DNA of 23,468 nt from a virus: positions 1 through 23,468 of IMG/VR virus record IMGVR_UViG_3300009481_000104; one strand, 5' to 3'. A program made the position numbers and the translations under genes. Below are positions 1 to 5,945 of the stretch, piece by piece. The notes beneath the pieces were generated by a model. The model was not told where the DNA came from. It made no database searches and saw only the letters and a list, made by a program, of their open reading frames with translations. Each line of letters begins with the position of its first letter. Position 1 is the stretch's first letter.

Positions 1-586
1 ATAATTCTTTTGGAAACTGTATCTTAATTTTATTAGCTATAATCTTGCGAACTGTTTTATTTTTAAATACTGTTTTTTGAAAGTCTGAACCATACAGTTC
101 TTTAATAGGCAGTGCAGGTCTATAGGATTGTCCAACATTTGCACCAGATTTTACTCTCTTAATGTCTCCCCTACGCCTACTTGATTTATCTCTTTTAAAA
201 ACACCTTTAGTTCTTCCCATTCCAACTGGAGCAAGAAACGTACCCTTATAAAGTTTTGTTGCATTATAAGCATGAGCAACAACACCTTGAGCTGTTTGTA
301 CGGGTTTAAATCTTTTTAATTTAAATATTGCTTTACGAAATCTTATAATAGCAAATTGTTTTTTCTTGTTTGCTTTATAGATAAATGTTTTCTTTCGTAA
401 CTCCGACATTTTTATATCAGAACGACCAAATTCTTTTTTAGCTTGCCTAACGGCTTCTGCTCTAACACTTGTTGCAGTTCTATTTATTGCGGTTACTGTT
501 GCTAAAGGTATTTGCTTTTTTGCAAAGAAACCTAAGTTCTTTTCGATCTGTTTTATATTAGATCGTATGTCTACTTGCAATGTCAT
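1..586 (-). CDS. gpZ-like minor tail protein, 3' end cut by window edge
   Basis: The frame is open from ATG 586 to the window edge, giving about 195 residues with no stop, so the C-terminus lies outside. The protein is very basic. It has the layout of the prophage minor tail protein Z family: an N-terminal stretch with PLATVTAINRTA (about residues 27-38) followed by a lysine/arginine-rich middle and a late LPIKELYG motif (about residues 159-166), which is typical of that family. In lambda-like phages gpZ acts in tail completion, at the head-tail interface or tail terminator level. The Shine-Dalgarno is weak (GTGAG, 9 nt upstream) and, with the start codon, lies inside a long inverted repeat. 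It follows a 48-aa ORF and the early operon on the same strand. The family call rests on remembered motif similarity only. Confidence 0.7.
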   Translation of the reverse strand, partial: MTLQVDIRSNIKQIEKNLGFFAKKQIPLATVTAINRTATSVRAEAVRQAKKEFGRSDIKMSELRKKTFIYKANKKKQFAIIRFRKAIFKLKRFKPVQTAQGVVAHAYNATKLYKGTFLAPVGMGRTKGVFKRDKSSRRRGDIKRVKSGANVGQSYRPALPIKELYGSDFQKTVFKNKTVRKIIANKIKIQFPKEL

Positions 587-649
587 TAGGGTTTCTCACA
601 ATTTTTCTATTGTGATAAAACTATAAACCCTAGCTGACATTACATGCAA
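575..649 (-). promoter_or_regulatory. Structured leader enclosing the gpZ start codon
   Basis: An interrupted inverted repeat surrounds the ribosome site and start of the gpZ-like gene. Arms 587-594 and 625-632 pair perfectly (8 bp), 579-584 pairs with 636-641 (6 bp), and 575-578 pairs with 646-649 (4 bp). Inside them, 596-602 and 609-615 form a 7-bp hairpin with a 6-nt loop. In the minus-strand RNA the weak Shine-Dalgarno and the AUG (586-584) would be largely buried. Control of translation initiation is an inference. Confidence 0.55.
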
Positions 650-654
650 TCTGT

Positions 655-801
655 TTAATTTTTGTTACCTATTTGTTTAGTTACTCTAACCCTTTTAACA
701 CCTTGTAAATTATCTTTAATCATTGCAGGTTTTTTATTAACATTAGTACTACGATTATATTTTTTAGGTATTTTTATTGTTACTGTAATTTCTTCAACCA
801 T
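655..801 (-). CDS. Small basic 48-aa protein of unknown function
   Basis: This short ORF begins MVEEITVTIKIPKKYN and ends KQIGNKN before TAA at 655-657. It has a good Shine-Dalgarno, GGGAGAG, about five bases upstream of ATG 801, which is the main reason to call it. The product is lysine- and arginine-rich (about 11 K, 4 R in 48 residues) with a beta-prone N-terminus and no recognisable domain or membrane segment. It sits between the end of the early operon and the structured leader of the gpZ-like gene, so it could be the first gene of the next transcription unit. No function can be assigned. Confidence 0.5.
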   Translation of the reverse strand: MVEEITVTIKIPKKYNRSTNVNKKPAMIKDNLQGVKRVRVTKQIGNKN

Positions 802-875
802 TGTTTCTCTCCCATTTTAATTATTCTCTTACCATTAAAGTAAATAATAAATAGATGTAATAGTACAATGGAACG

Positions 876-907
876 TTTCCAAGAAAATATCTTGGAAATA
901 TTCCAAG
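876..907 (-). terminator. Triple half-site hairpin after the early operon
   Basis: Two overlapping perfect inverted repeats share a middle arm: TTTCCAAGA (876-884) with TCTTGGAAA (890-898), and CTTGGAA (891-897) with TTCCAAG (901-907). They lie directly downstream of the last early gene (stop at 916) on the minus strand, and the minus-strand RNA leaves the hairpin into a T-rich stretch. A weak intrinsic terminator is the simplest reading. A repressor operator is the alternative. Confidence 0.4.
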
Positions 908-915
908 AAAATTTC

Positions 916-1413
916 TTAGATGTTTAAAGGAAAATCTTTAATATTGTGATAATTAGTTTTTTCTTTATTAGAACCTAGTTGATCTAAAATATCTCTTACA
1001 AGTTTATCTGTTGCTGAATAACAAATATATCTTGGACTAACGCTACATGGGTTTTCTACTAACATTAAATCTTTACGTGCAATACCTTGATGTATTATTT
1101 CTTTTGCCGTATCTGCATGACAGTTTAAATACCGAAGTATATCGTTTAAAATTACAAAATTTTCTTTTATATCTAATTCTTCGGGAGTAACATTAAATCT
1201 TGCTGAAATTGATAACATACATAAAAACCTATGATTTAAGGATTGTAACCACCATTTAACACTATCATTATGTTTTCTTTGCAGTAGATCAAAACTAAAT
1301 AAAGCACGTAATTTAATCCATTCAATATGATTATTGTCTAAATGTTTTTCATAAACCCTAATATTATCAACATGAATTTTATTTAAAGATTTAAAGTTAT
1401 GACGTTGAACCAT
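916..1413 (-). CDS. Unknown protein related to its neighbour at 1414-1815
   Basis: The 165-residue product has no domain I can name. It shares a pattern with the preceding gene: a W..L.HR..L.L segment (here about residues 54-70), then a helix-rich stretch and an I..Y.N.H......II.Q motif (about 91-110), followed by a hydrophobic strand-like turn. That suggests a winged-helix or MarR-like fold and an old duplication. ATG 1413 immediately follows the TAG of the upstream gene with no spacer, and the only Shine-Dalgarno-like sequence is AAAGAG, so coupled translation is likely. It is the last gene of the early operon and is followed by a hairpin. A regulatory role is inference from fold pattern and position only. 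Confidence 0.65.
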   Translation of the reverse strand: MVQRHNFKSLNKIHVDNIRVYEKHLDNNHIEWIKLRALFSFDLLQRKHNDSVKWWLQSLNHRFLCMLSISARFNVTPEELDIKENFVILNDILRYLNCHADTAKEIIHQGIARKDLMLVENPCSVSPRYICYSATDKLVRDILDQLGSNKEKTNYHNIKDFPLNI

Positions 1414-1815
1414 CTATAAACTCTTTTCTATTATTTCTTTTCGCACAGATTCCAATTCTCGTGAATATTTCATAGATATTTCCGTTGCAACAAATCCATT
1501 TTCGTCTGAATCTAAAAACCCACATTTTAGTGCTTGTACAATTATCCTTTCTGGAATACTTTTATGTGTGTTAGCAAATTTAAAGATAGTGTCTAAATGA
1601 CACCGATTATCATTCTTTGTATAATTTTCACTATCTATTAAATGTAATTTTTTATAATAAGCAATTACCCCTAAACATAAAATCATACGATGTTCTAATG
1701 CTCTGTTCCAAAATTCTTCTGGTGAATTGACGGGTTCTAATGCTAAATTTCCTAATAATTGTAAAAGATTAACCGCTACTTTTATGTGTGCTTCTTTTGA
1801 CAATTTTTCTTCCAT
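1414..1815 (-). CDS. Winged-helix-like unknown protein, paralogue of 916-1413
   Basis: The product is a 133-residue, mostly helical protein. The core FWNRALEHRMILCLGVIA (about residues 35-52) and the segment around IFKFANTHKSIPERIIVQALK (about 77-97) followed by a short GF-type turn resemble the helix-helix-wing layout of MarR-like winged-helix proteins. The same layout recurs in the next gene. Translation starts at ATG 1815 behind AAAGGG. A candidate promoter (TTGACA, 18 bp, TAAGAT) sits about 40 bp upstream, so this pair may be transcribed separately from the replication genes. No specific function is recognised; DNA binding is an inference. Confidence 0.65.
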   Translation of the reverse strand: MEEKLSKEAHIKVAVNLLQLLGNLALEPVNSPEEFWNRALEHRMILCLGVIAYYKKLHLIDSENYTKNDNRCHLDTIFKFANTHKSIPERIIVQALKCGFLDSDENGFVATEISMKYSRELESVRKEIIEKSL

Positions 1816-1855
1816 TTTATTCCCTTTCGTAAATAGTATATAAAAATGGAAAATT

Positions 1856-1885
1856 ATCTTAACGTCTTAAAAAACAAATTGTCAA
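1856..1885 (-). promoter_or_regulatory. Candidate sigma70-type promoter for the 1414/916 pair
   Basis: On the minus strand a consensus -35 TTGACA (1885-1880) is followed after 18 bp by TAAGAT (1861-1856; four of six match TATAAT). Transcription would begin near 1849 and give a leader of about 34 nt before ATG 1815. It is the best -35 match noticed in the window, within an AT-rich gap where chance -10 matches are common. Confidence 0.5.
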
Positions 1886-1918
1886 TAATTACACCCGTAA
1901 ATTTTGTCGGGTTAATTA
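1886..1918 (-). repeat. Hairpin across the 3' end of the DUF6456-like gene
   Basis: TAATTACACCCG (1886-1897) pairs with CGGGTTAATTA (1908-1918) with one bulged base and a 10-nt loop. It covers the stop codon of the preceding gene and ends next to the -35 of the candidate promoter. There is no uridine tail directly after it, so it is a doubtful terminator. It may separate the two transcription units or block read-through translation. Confidence 0.35.
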
Positions 1919-2403
1919 TTAATCTTCCAGTGAATACATAATCGGTCTAATGCCAAACGTAAAAAATCAATACCACTTCGGGTATGGTAACTCTTTTGTT
2001 TTGCCCATGATGACGCTGACTCTCCTAAACAACAAACAGCTATTAAACAATGTGTTAAATCAATTCCAACTATATCAAATGCTTTCAACATTTCTTGTCG
2101 TGCTATCATATTTTTTTCTGATAAATTGTTTATTCTACCGAATCGTATTTTTTCATAAGATATAGTAATTTTCGTTGTTAATCCCGACCTCAACCATAAA
2201 GTATATAATTTAATTCCTGCATCATATTGAGATAAAGTTATAGTTTCCTTTTCTTTATAAGTATCTAACATAAACACTTGTTTATTTCTGGCACGCCTGC
2301 TTCCTGCTTTTGGCGTTTCTTCTAAAACATAATCCCCATGTTTCATCGCATATTTGTTTGGTATTTCAAATGGTTTATGTTTGTTAGAACGGGATGATGT
2401 CAT
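1912..2403 (-). CDS. DUF6456-like protein
   Basis: The C-terminal half (about residues 80-160) carries the pattern I associate with DUF6456: ARQEMLKAF, a hydrophobic ...CLIAVCCLGE core, and a final FLRLALDRLCIHW helix. DUF6456 occurs mostly in alphaproteobacteria, sometimes attached to helix-turn-helix regions. Its biochemical function is not known to me. An ATG at 2418 is in frame, but the ATG at 2403 has GAGGAA at correct spacing and is preferred, giving 163 residues and a 20-nt overlap with the upstream gene. The N-terminal 50 residues are basic (SRSNKHK, GSRRARNK), consistent with nucleic-acid contact. Position in the early operon suggests a regulatory or replication-linked role, which is inference. 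Confidence 0.65.
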   Translation of the reverse strand: MTSSRSNKHKPFEIPNKYAMKHGDYVLEETPKAGSRRARNKQVFMLDTYKEKETITLSQYDAGIKLYTLWLRSGLTTKITISYEKIRFGRINNLSEKNMIARQEMLKAFDIVGIDLTHCLIAVCCLGESASSWAKQKSYHTRSGIDFLRLALDRLCIHWKINN

Positions 2404-2896
2404 CAAAAAATTCCTCATCTTTTTTATTAACTTTTCGTATTTCAGTTAATGTTGAACCAAATAATTCTCTTTTTAATTCTAAAGCAGTTTCTCCTAATAA
2501 ATGAATTGCTGTTGCAATTTCTTTAATCGTAAAAACAAGAATGTTTTTTGGATACTCGGTTTCGGGTACACCATCTCCTACTACCAAAAACTTTTCATTT
2601 GTAGAAAGCACACCTTCAACAGCTTTCATAGAAATTTTAGGTCGTTGTAATTCTTCAGCTCTTTTATCGCATACAACATATCCCCGTATTAATGCTTCAC
2701 CTTCTACTTCTGCTACATCGGGTCGCCCTTTGTAATACGCTTCTGTAAAACAATCTTTTTGCTGTTTTAATCTATGACCTAAATTACCATCCACTAAACA
2801 TAGTAATTGATCTTTACCCCATTTAGAATCCATAGCAACTTCCATTGCTTGTACTCTACGCATTATGGGTACTGGTGGTATTTCTTTTGCTTGCAT
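2384..2896 (-). CDS. Unknown early protein with an SSB-like C-terminal tip
   Basis: The product is 170 residues and soluble. The body has a proline-rich start (IPPVPIMRR), a long helical region and a late segment ILVFTIKEIATAIHLLGE (about residues 117-134). This layout resembles an unnamed family of alphaproteobacterial phage proteins in which an enzyme-like TLxEI motif sits near the C-terminus. The last residues, DEEFFDDIIPF, closely match the acidic tip of bacterial SSB (DDDIPF), which docks replication and repair proteins. I see no clear OB fold, so it may mimic the SSB tail rather than be an SSB. Start ATG 2896 has a strong AAAGGAG. It lies directly downstream of the ACAACACTT repeat cluster. 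Confidence 0.6.
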   Translation of the reverse strand: MQAKEIPPVPIMRRVQAMEVAMDSKWGKDQLLCLVDGNLGHRLKQQKDCFTEAYYKGRPDVAEVEGEALIRGYVVCDKRAEELQRPKISMKAVEGVLSTNEKFLVVGDGVPETEYPKNILVFTIKEIATAIHLLGETALELKRELFGSTLTEIRKVNKKDEEFFDDIIPF

Positions 2897-2908
2897 ATTA
2901 TTCTCCTT

Positions 2909-3181
2909 TCATTCCGTATAAGAGGTGGAAAACAACACTTGGTTTCCCCTCTTATAGAGGGAGTAAGTGTTGTTACAAGTGTTGTTGCTCGGTAATCGTT
3001 TATCAGTAAGGGTTTGAAGGGTCTTGCTAACGATAAAACAACACTTCAAACACTTAGCAAGTGTGTCAAGTGTTGTTTTCTCCGTATTCCTTAGTGAGTA
3101 AGGGTTTGACGACAACACTTGTAAAGGCAACAACACTTGCCCTAAAATAACAACACTTGTTGCAACACATGTTTTTGTCAT
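2909..3181 (-). CDS. Doubtful 90-aa reading frame through the repeat cluster
   Basis: In favour of coding: ATG 3181 overlaps the primase stop as ATGA, and GGGGGTGA lies just upstream at workable spacing. Against: most of the frame is built from the ACAACACTT repeats and hairpins, and the predicted protein (rich in T, S, L and C) matches nothing I know. The repeats are explained at least as well by a DNA or RNA function. It is listed because the initiation signals are real; expression may be only a by-product. Confidence 0.25.
   Translation of the reverse strand: MTKTCVATSVVILGQVLLPLQVLSSNPYSLRNTEKTTLDTLAKCLKCCFIVSKTLQTLTDKRLPSNNTCNNTYSLYKRGNQVLFSTSYTE
2917..3171. repeat. Cluster of ACAACACTT repeats (iteron- or operator-like)
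   Basis: Eight exact copies of ACAACACTT occur in about 230 bp. Five are in plus orientation (starting 2932, 3038, 3112, 3130, 3150) and three are inverted (2965-2973, 2977-2985, 3068-3076); a degenerate copy lies near 3163. The last three plus copies are spaced 18 and 20 bp. A 13-bp direct repeat, AGTAAGGGTTTGA, occurs at 3005-3017 and 3097-3109. The cluster lies immediately 3' of the primase-helicase gene and 5' of the gene at 2384-2896. Repeats next to a primase gene suggest an origin of replication. Operators for an early repressor, or structured RNA, are alternatives. Confidence 0.6.
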
Positions 3182-5154
3182 CTATTCACCCCCACAAAAC
3201 GTCTTTTTTTAATATTTTTTCTTACAACACGACCATCTTCAAATAATCCTGCTATAACCTTTTCAACACGACTGCGACTTATCTTTTCGTAATGCACTTG
3301 TAATCGTTGCATAATTGAATTTAGTAATGCTTGACCCATATGACCATATTGTAAGGGATGTTTACTGTATTCTGCTTCTTCTACTATTTCTTCAATTCTA
3401 TCTGCTAGTTTTTCATTATCTAAAGTATCGGCATAATGGCTCGGTAATTCTATTGACGTTAGTAACGCACCATCCACAAAAAACAACTCCAGTTTGTCAT
3501 CTTCAGATGATGTAGCGTAATTTGCTTTTTTACGTGTTAAGACTCTTTCAAATTCCTCACCACCTTCAACCTTCTGCAGATATAACCGACTTCTAACGGC
3601 ATTGTTCCATGCTGTTGAACCAGATTGACCCGTACCCGTATTTTTTCCACTTTGTGATGGATGTGCTAATAACAAAACAGTTAAATTATGATTAACGCAG
3701 AAACTGCCTAAAATAGCTTTTAAAAAGTAATTAACATTTGCTCGGTCATTTTCATTACCACCAAATAAATCACTAGCGGTATCTAATATTAATAAAGATG
3801 GTTGCAGGTCTTTTACTATCTCATTTAACTGGTCAAAAAAATCGGTTGTTTGCGGTTCACCCATAACAAAATTAACTAATAAATTATCAAATCCTACCCT
3901 CGCCCATAAATAGAAGTTTTCCATACCTCTACGTAAAGGTAACGTGCCGAAATATTCTTCTAATCTGGATTGTCGTAAATGTAATTCGTCAGTATCATCT
4001 TCACAAAATACACCTAATACTTTACCTTGCGGAACGTCTAAACCTGCAAAATTACGACCCGTAGCAATAGCATTAGCCAGTTGTTGAGCAATTAATGTTT
4101 TACCAACTCCACCATCTCCATATAAAGCAGTAACACTTTTTGCAGGAATCCAATCTTTTACTAACCACTCACGTTCTGGCACTGTGCCAAGATCAAATTC
4201 ACTTGCTTTTATGGGATAACTTTTTTCATCATTCAAAAGTTGTAAAGCATTTTGTGGTTGGTTAGGTACATTAAATTTTTCTCTAGCTGATTGTATTAAT
4301 TTTAATAAATCAGGGTCATTTGCACCATTTTCACACTTTTCAGCTAACATGTTTTGAATTTTATCGTCTGTAAATCCTCTACCAACCATGCTTGCAACAG
4401 CATCCCTCATGTTAGTATGCCACGCACCATTACGTACATTCTCAAGCGTTTCATCAAGATTTAGACGTTCTGGTAATAGATTTAATCCCGTCTTTAAGGG
4501 TTTTGACTTATGTGGTTGTTCTAATCTGTTAATAATTTCGTTTGGTGTTATATAACGCAATCGTTCTGGAAAATGATACATTTCGGTTTGTTCATGTATC
4601 CGACCATCTTTTACCGCCCACGCTACACTGCCTGCTACTCGCATTAAACGACTGATATTTGTAATAGATGTATCACCAAACAATGTATGTGCTAATAACA
4701 AATTACATTGTTTAAAAATATCTCTATCTGTAATAGCTTCTTCAGAAAACCAATAACATTGACCTCTAGGATGCGGAAACGTACCCGTAATAGTTGCTAA
4801 TGATGGCATTAAATCTATAGAAGTATAAACACCTTTTGCATTATCTAATGCGTTTTTATCATCTAAATCTAAAAACAAATGGTGACATTCTAATACGTCT
4901 GAATCTTTTGATCGTTTATTTCTATCCGTATCGGGTTTGCGTAATGCTACTCCAAAATAAACATTAACACCTTCTTGAGTATTTGCTTGTGTTGCATAAT
5001 CAGTTGCTTCTTCTAACTCATTTAAACCAAATAAACGAGAATTAACTGGTGAACCTTTTAAATTTGTTGCAGATATTTCAACTAAACCTTCTGAATTAAC
5101 ATTTCCATAAAGTGTATGTAAAAACTCATATATAACAGTATCTTGCGGTATCAT
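3178..5154 (-). CDS. Primase-helicase (RepB-like primase plus RecA-type ATPase)
   Basis: This 658-residue protein combines two replication modules. The N-terminal part (about 1-230) resembles a RepB/archaeo-eukaryotic-type primase: NVYFGVALR near 64-72 and the metal-binding pair DLD at D96/D98. The middle (about 315-530) is a RecA/AAA_25-like ATPase with Walker A GDGGVGKT (catalytic K352), a conserved EDD at 385-387 and Walker B LLILDTAS (D458). The C-terminal 100 residues look like a winged-helix region (VEKVIAGLFEDGRVV). It probably unwinds and primes phage DNA at the origin, plausibly the repeat cluster directly downstream. ATG 5154 follows GGGAG at good spacing. The leader contains two hairpins that may control its translation. 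Confidence 0.8.
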   Translation of the reverse strand: MIPQDTVIYEFLHTLYGNVNSEGLVEISATNLKGSPVNSRLFGLNELEEATDYATQANTQEGVNVYFGVALRKPDTDRNKRSKDSDVLECHHLFLDLDDKNALDNAKGVYTSIDLMPSLATITGTFPHPRGQCYWFSEEAITDRDIFKQCNLLLAHTLFGDTSITNISRLMRVAGSVAWAVKDGRIHEQTEMYHFPERLRYITPNEIINRLEQPHKSKPLKTGLNLLPERLNLDETLENVRNGAWHTNMRDAVASMVGRGFTDDKIQNMLAEKCENGANDPDLLKLIQSAREKFNVPNQPQNALQLLNDEKSYPIKASEFDLGTVPEREWLVKDWIPAKSVTALYGDGGVGKTLIAQQLANAIATGRNFAGLDVPQGKVLGVFCEDDTDELHLRQSRLEEYFGTLPLRRGMENFYLWARVGFDNLLVNFVMGEPQTTDFFDQLNEIVKDLQPSLLILDTASDLFGGNENDRANVNYFLKAILGSFCVNHNLTVLLLAHPSQSGKNTGTGQSGSTAWNNAVRSRLYLQKVEGGEEFERVLTRKKANYATSSEDDKLELFFVDGALLTSIELPSHYADTLDNEKLADRIEEIVEEAEYSKHPLQYGHMGQALLNSIMQRLQVHYEKISRSRVEKVIAGLFEDGRVVRKNIKKRRFVGVNR

Positions 5155-5172
5155 TTTAAACTCCCATGTTAA

Positions 5173-5229
5173 GTATTAAGGGTAAGTAAGAGAGAGCCAC
5201 TTTTATTTTTTTCTACTCACCCTTAATAC
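5173..5229 (-). promoter_or_regulatory. Long stem-loop in the primase-helicase leader
   Basis: 5173-5188 pairs with 5214-5229 over 16 positions with one mismatch on DNA. In the minus-strand RNA that mismatch becomes a G-U wobble, so the structure fits an RNA read in the direction of the operon. The loop is A-rich then CU-rich. It ends just before the Shine-Dalgarno of the primase-helicase. An attenuator or translational control element is inferred. Confidence 0.5.
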
Positions 5230-5232
5230 AGA

Positions 5233-5267
5233 CTCAATATGACAGAAAGGAGAAACAACATATTGAG
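5233..5267 (-). promoter_or_regulatory. Second hairpin between ssDNA-binding and primase genes
   Basis: CTCAATATG (5233-5241) and CATATTGAG (5259-5267) form a perfect 9-bp inverted repeat with a 17-nt loop. It starts 12 nt past the stop of the putative ssDNA-binding gene. There is no uridine tail. Together with the adjacent 16-bp stem it fills nearly all of the 124-bp gap, the largest non-repeat gap in the early operon. Confidence 0.4.
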
Positions 5268-5278
5268 CCTACCTACAT

Positions 5279-5926
5279 TTAAAAGTATGTACCTTTATTT
5301 GTAGGATTTTGTGCATCTGGATTAGGTAGAGGCTTTACCTGCTCCGTCTGCTGACCTTCCTCAGAAGAATTAGTTGTAATGGGAGGAGCAACTGCATCTT
5401 CGTTTGGTTGGTCAATTTCTATTTTTAATAATTCTGGGTCTGGTGCTTGATGGTCGATTACTTCAAAATCTGGTACATAAATTGTTCCATGATTAGTTGA
5501 TATAGACTCACTACCTTTTAACTCAACTATCGGATTTTCCTTAGTTTTTTGACCTCTTTCACCATTCTCCCAAGTGCCATACATTTGATTAATAACCTTT
5601 AATACACTCTTGGCAGTAGACGAAAACTCAAACGTGCCACCTAAAACATTTGGTGAATGGAGTAAAACTACAAACCCACGTTTAAAATTAACACCCATAT
5701 CGTTTTGTGGTTTATCTATGGAAAAATCAAAAACTTTTTTAGGTGGTGCAGAAGTATAATCAAACTGACCCGTTTTAATACGTAAAAAATCTAACATGCC
5801 TACGCATTTTTTTACGGGTACATCTACTCCACCTTCCCGAACTTTCATTGTTCCGTCTTTGGCGTTCCATTTAATATAAGGGTTATATTTACCCTCACCA
5901 TTTGTTATTCCTAAATTAAGACTCAT
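5279..5926 (-). CDS. Putative phage ssDNA-binding protein
   Basis: The product has 215 residues. The N-terminal two thirds (to about residue 145) alternates beta-prone segments and aromatic residues: NPYIKWNAKDG near 15-25, GMLDFLRIKTGQFDY near 43-57, and GFVVLLHSPNVLGGTFEFSS near 84-103. This resembles a recurrent phage family usually placed beside primases and nucleases and thought to bind single-stranded DNA. The C-terminal 60 residues are acidic, proline-, asparagine- and glutamine-rich and probably disordered, ending in an aromatic residue as many SSB-type proteins do. ATG 5926 follows AAAGGAAA. Neighbours (RecB-like nuclease upstream, primase-helicase downstream) fit replication or recombination. 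There is no catalytic motif. The call depends on context and fold pattern. Confidence 0.55.
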   Translation of the reverse strand: MSLNLGITNGEGKYNPYIKWNAKDGTMKVREGGVDVPVKKCVGMLDFLRIKTGQFDYTSAPPKKVFDFSIDKPQNDMGVNFKRGFVVLLHSPNVLGGTFEFSSTAKSVLKVINQMYGTWENGERGQKTKENPIVELKGSESISTNHGTIYVPDFEVIDHQAPDPELLKIEIDQPNEDAVAPPITTNSSEEGQQTEQVKPLPNPDAQNPTNKGTYF

Positions 5927-5945
5927 ATTTATTTCCTTTATTTAA

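Noticed and set aside
2917-3171. CRISPR array
   Set aside because: Repeats are only 9 bp, occur in both orientations and are separated by irregular spacers; no cas genes are present. The RecB-like nuclease at 5946-6713 belongs to the replication cassette and shows no iron-sulphur cysteines.
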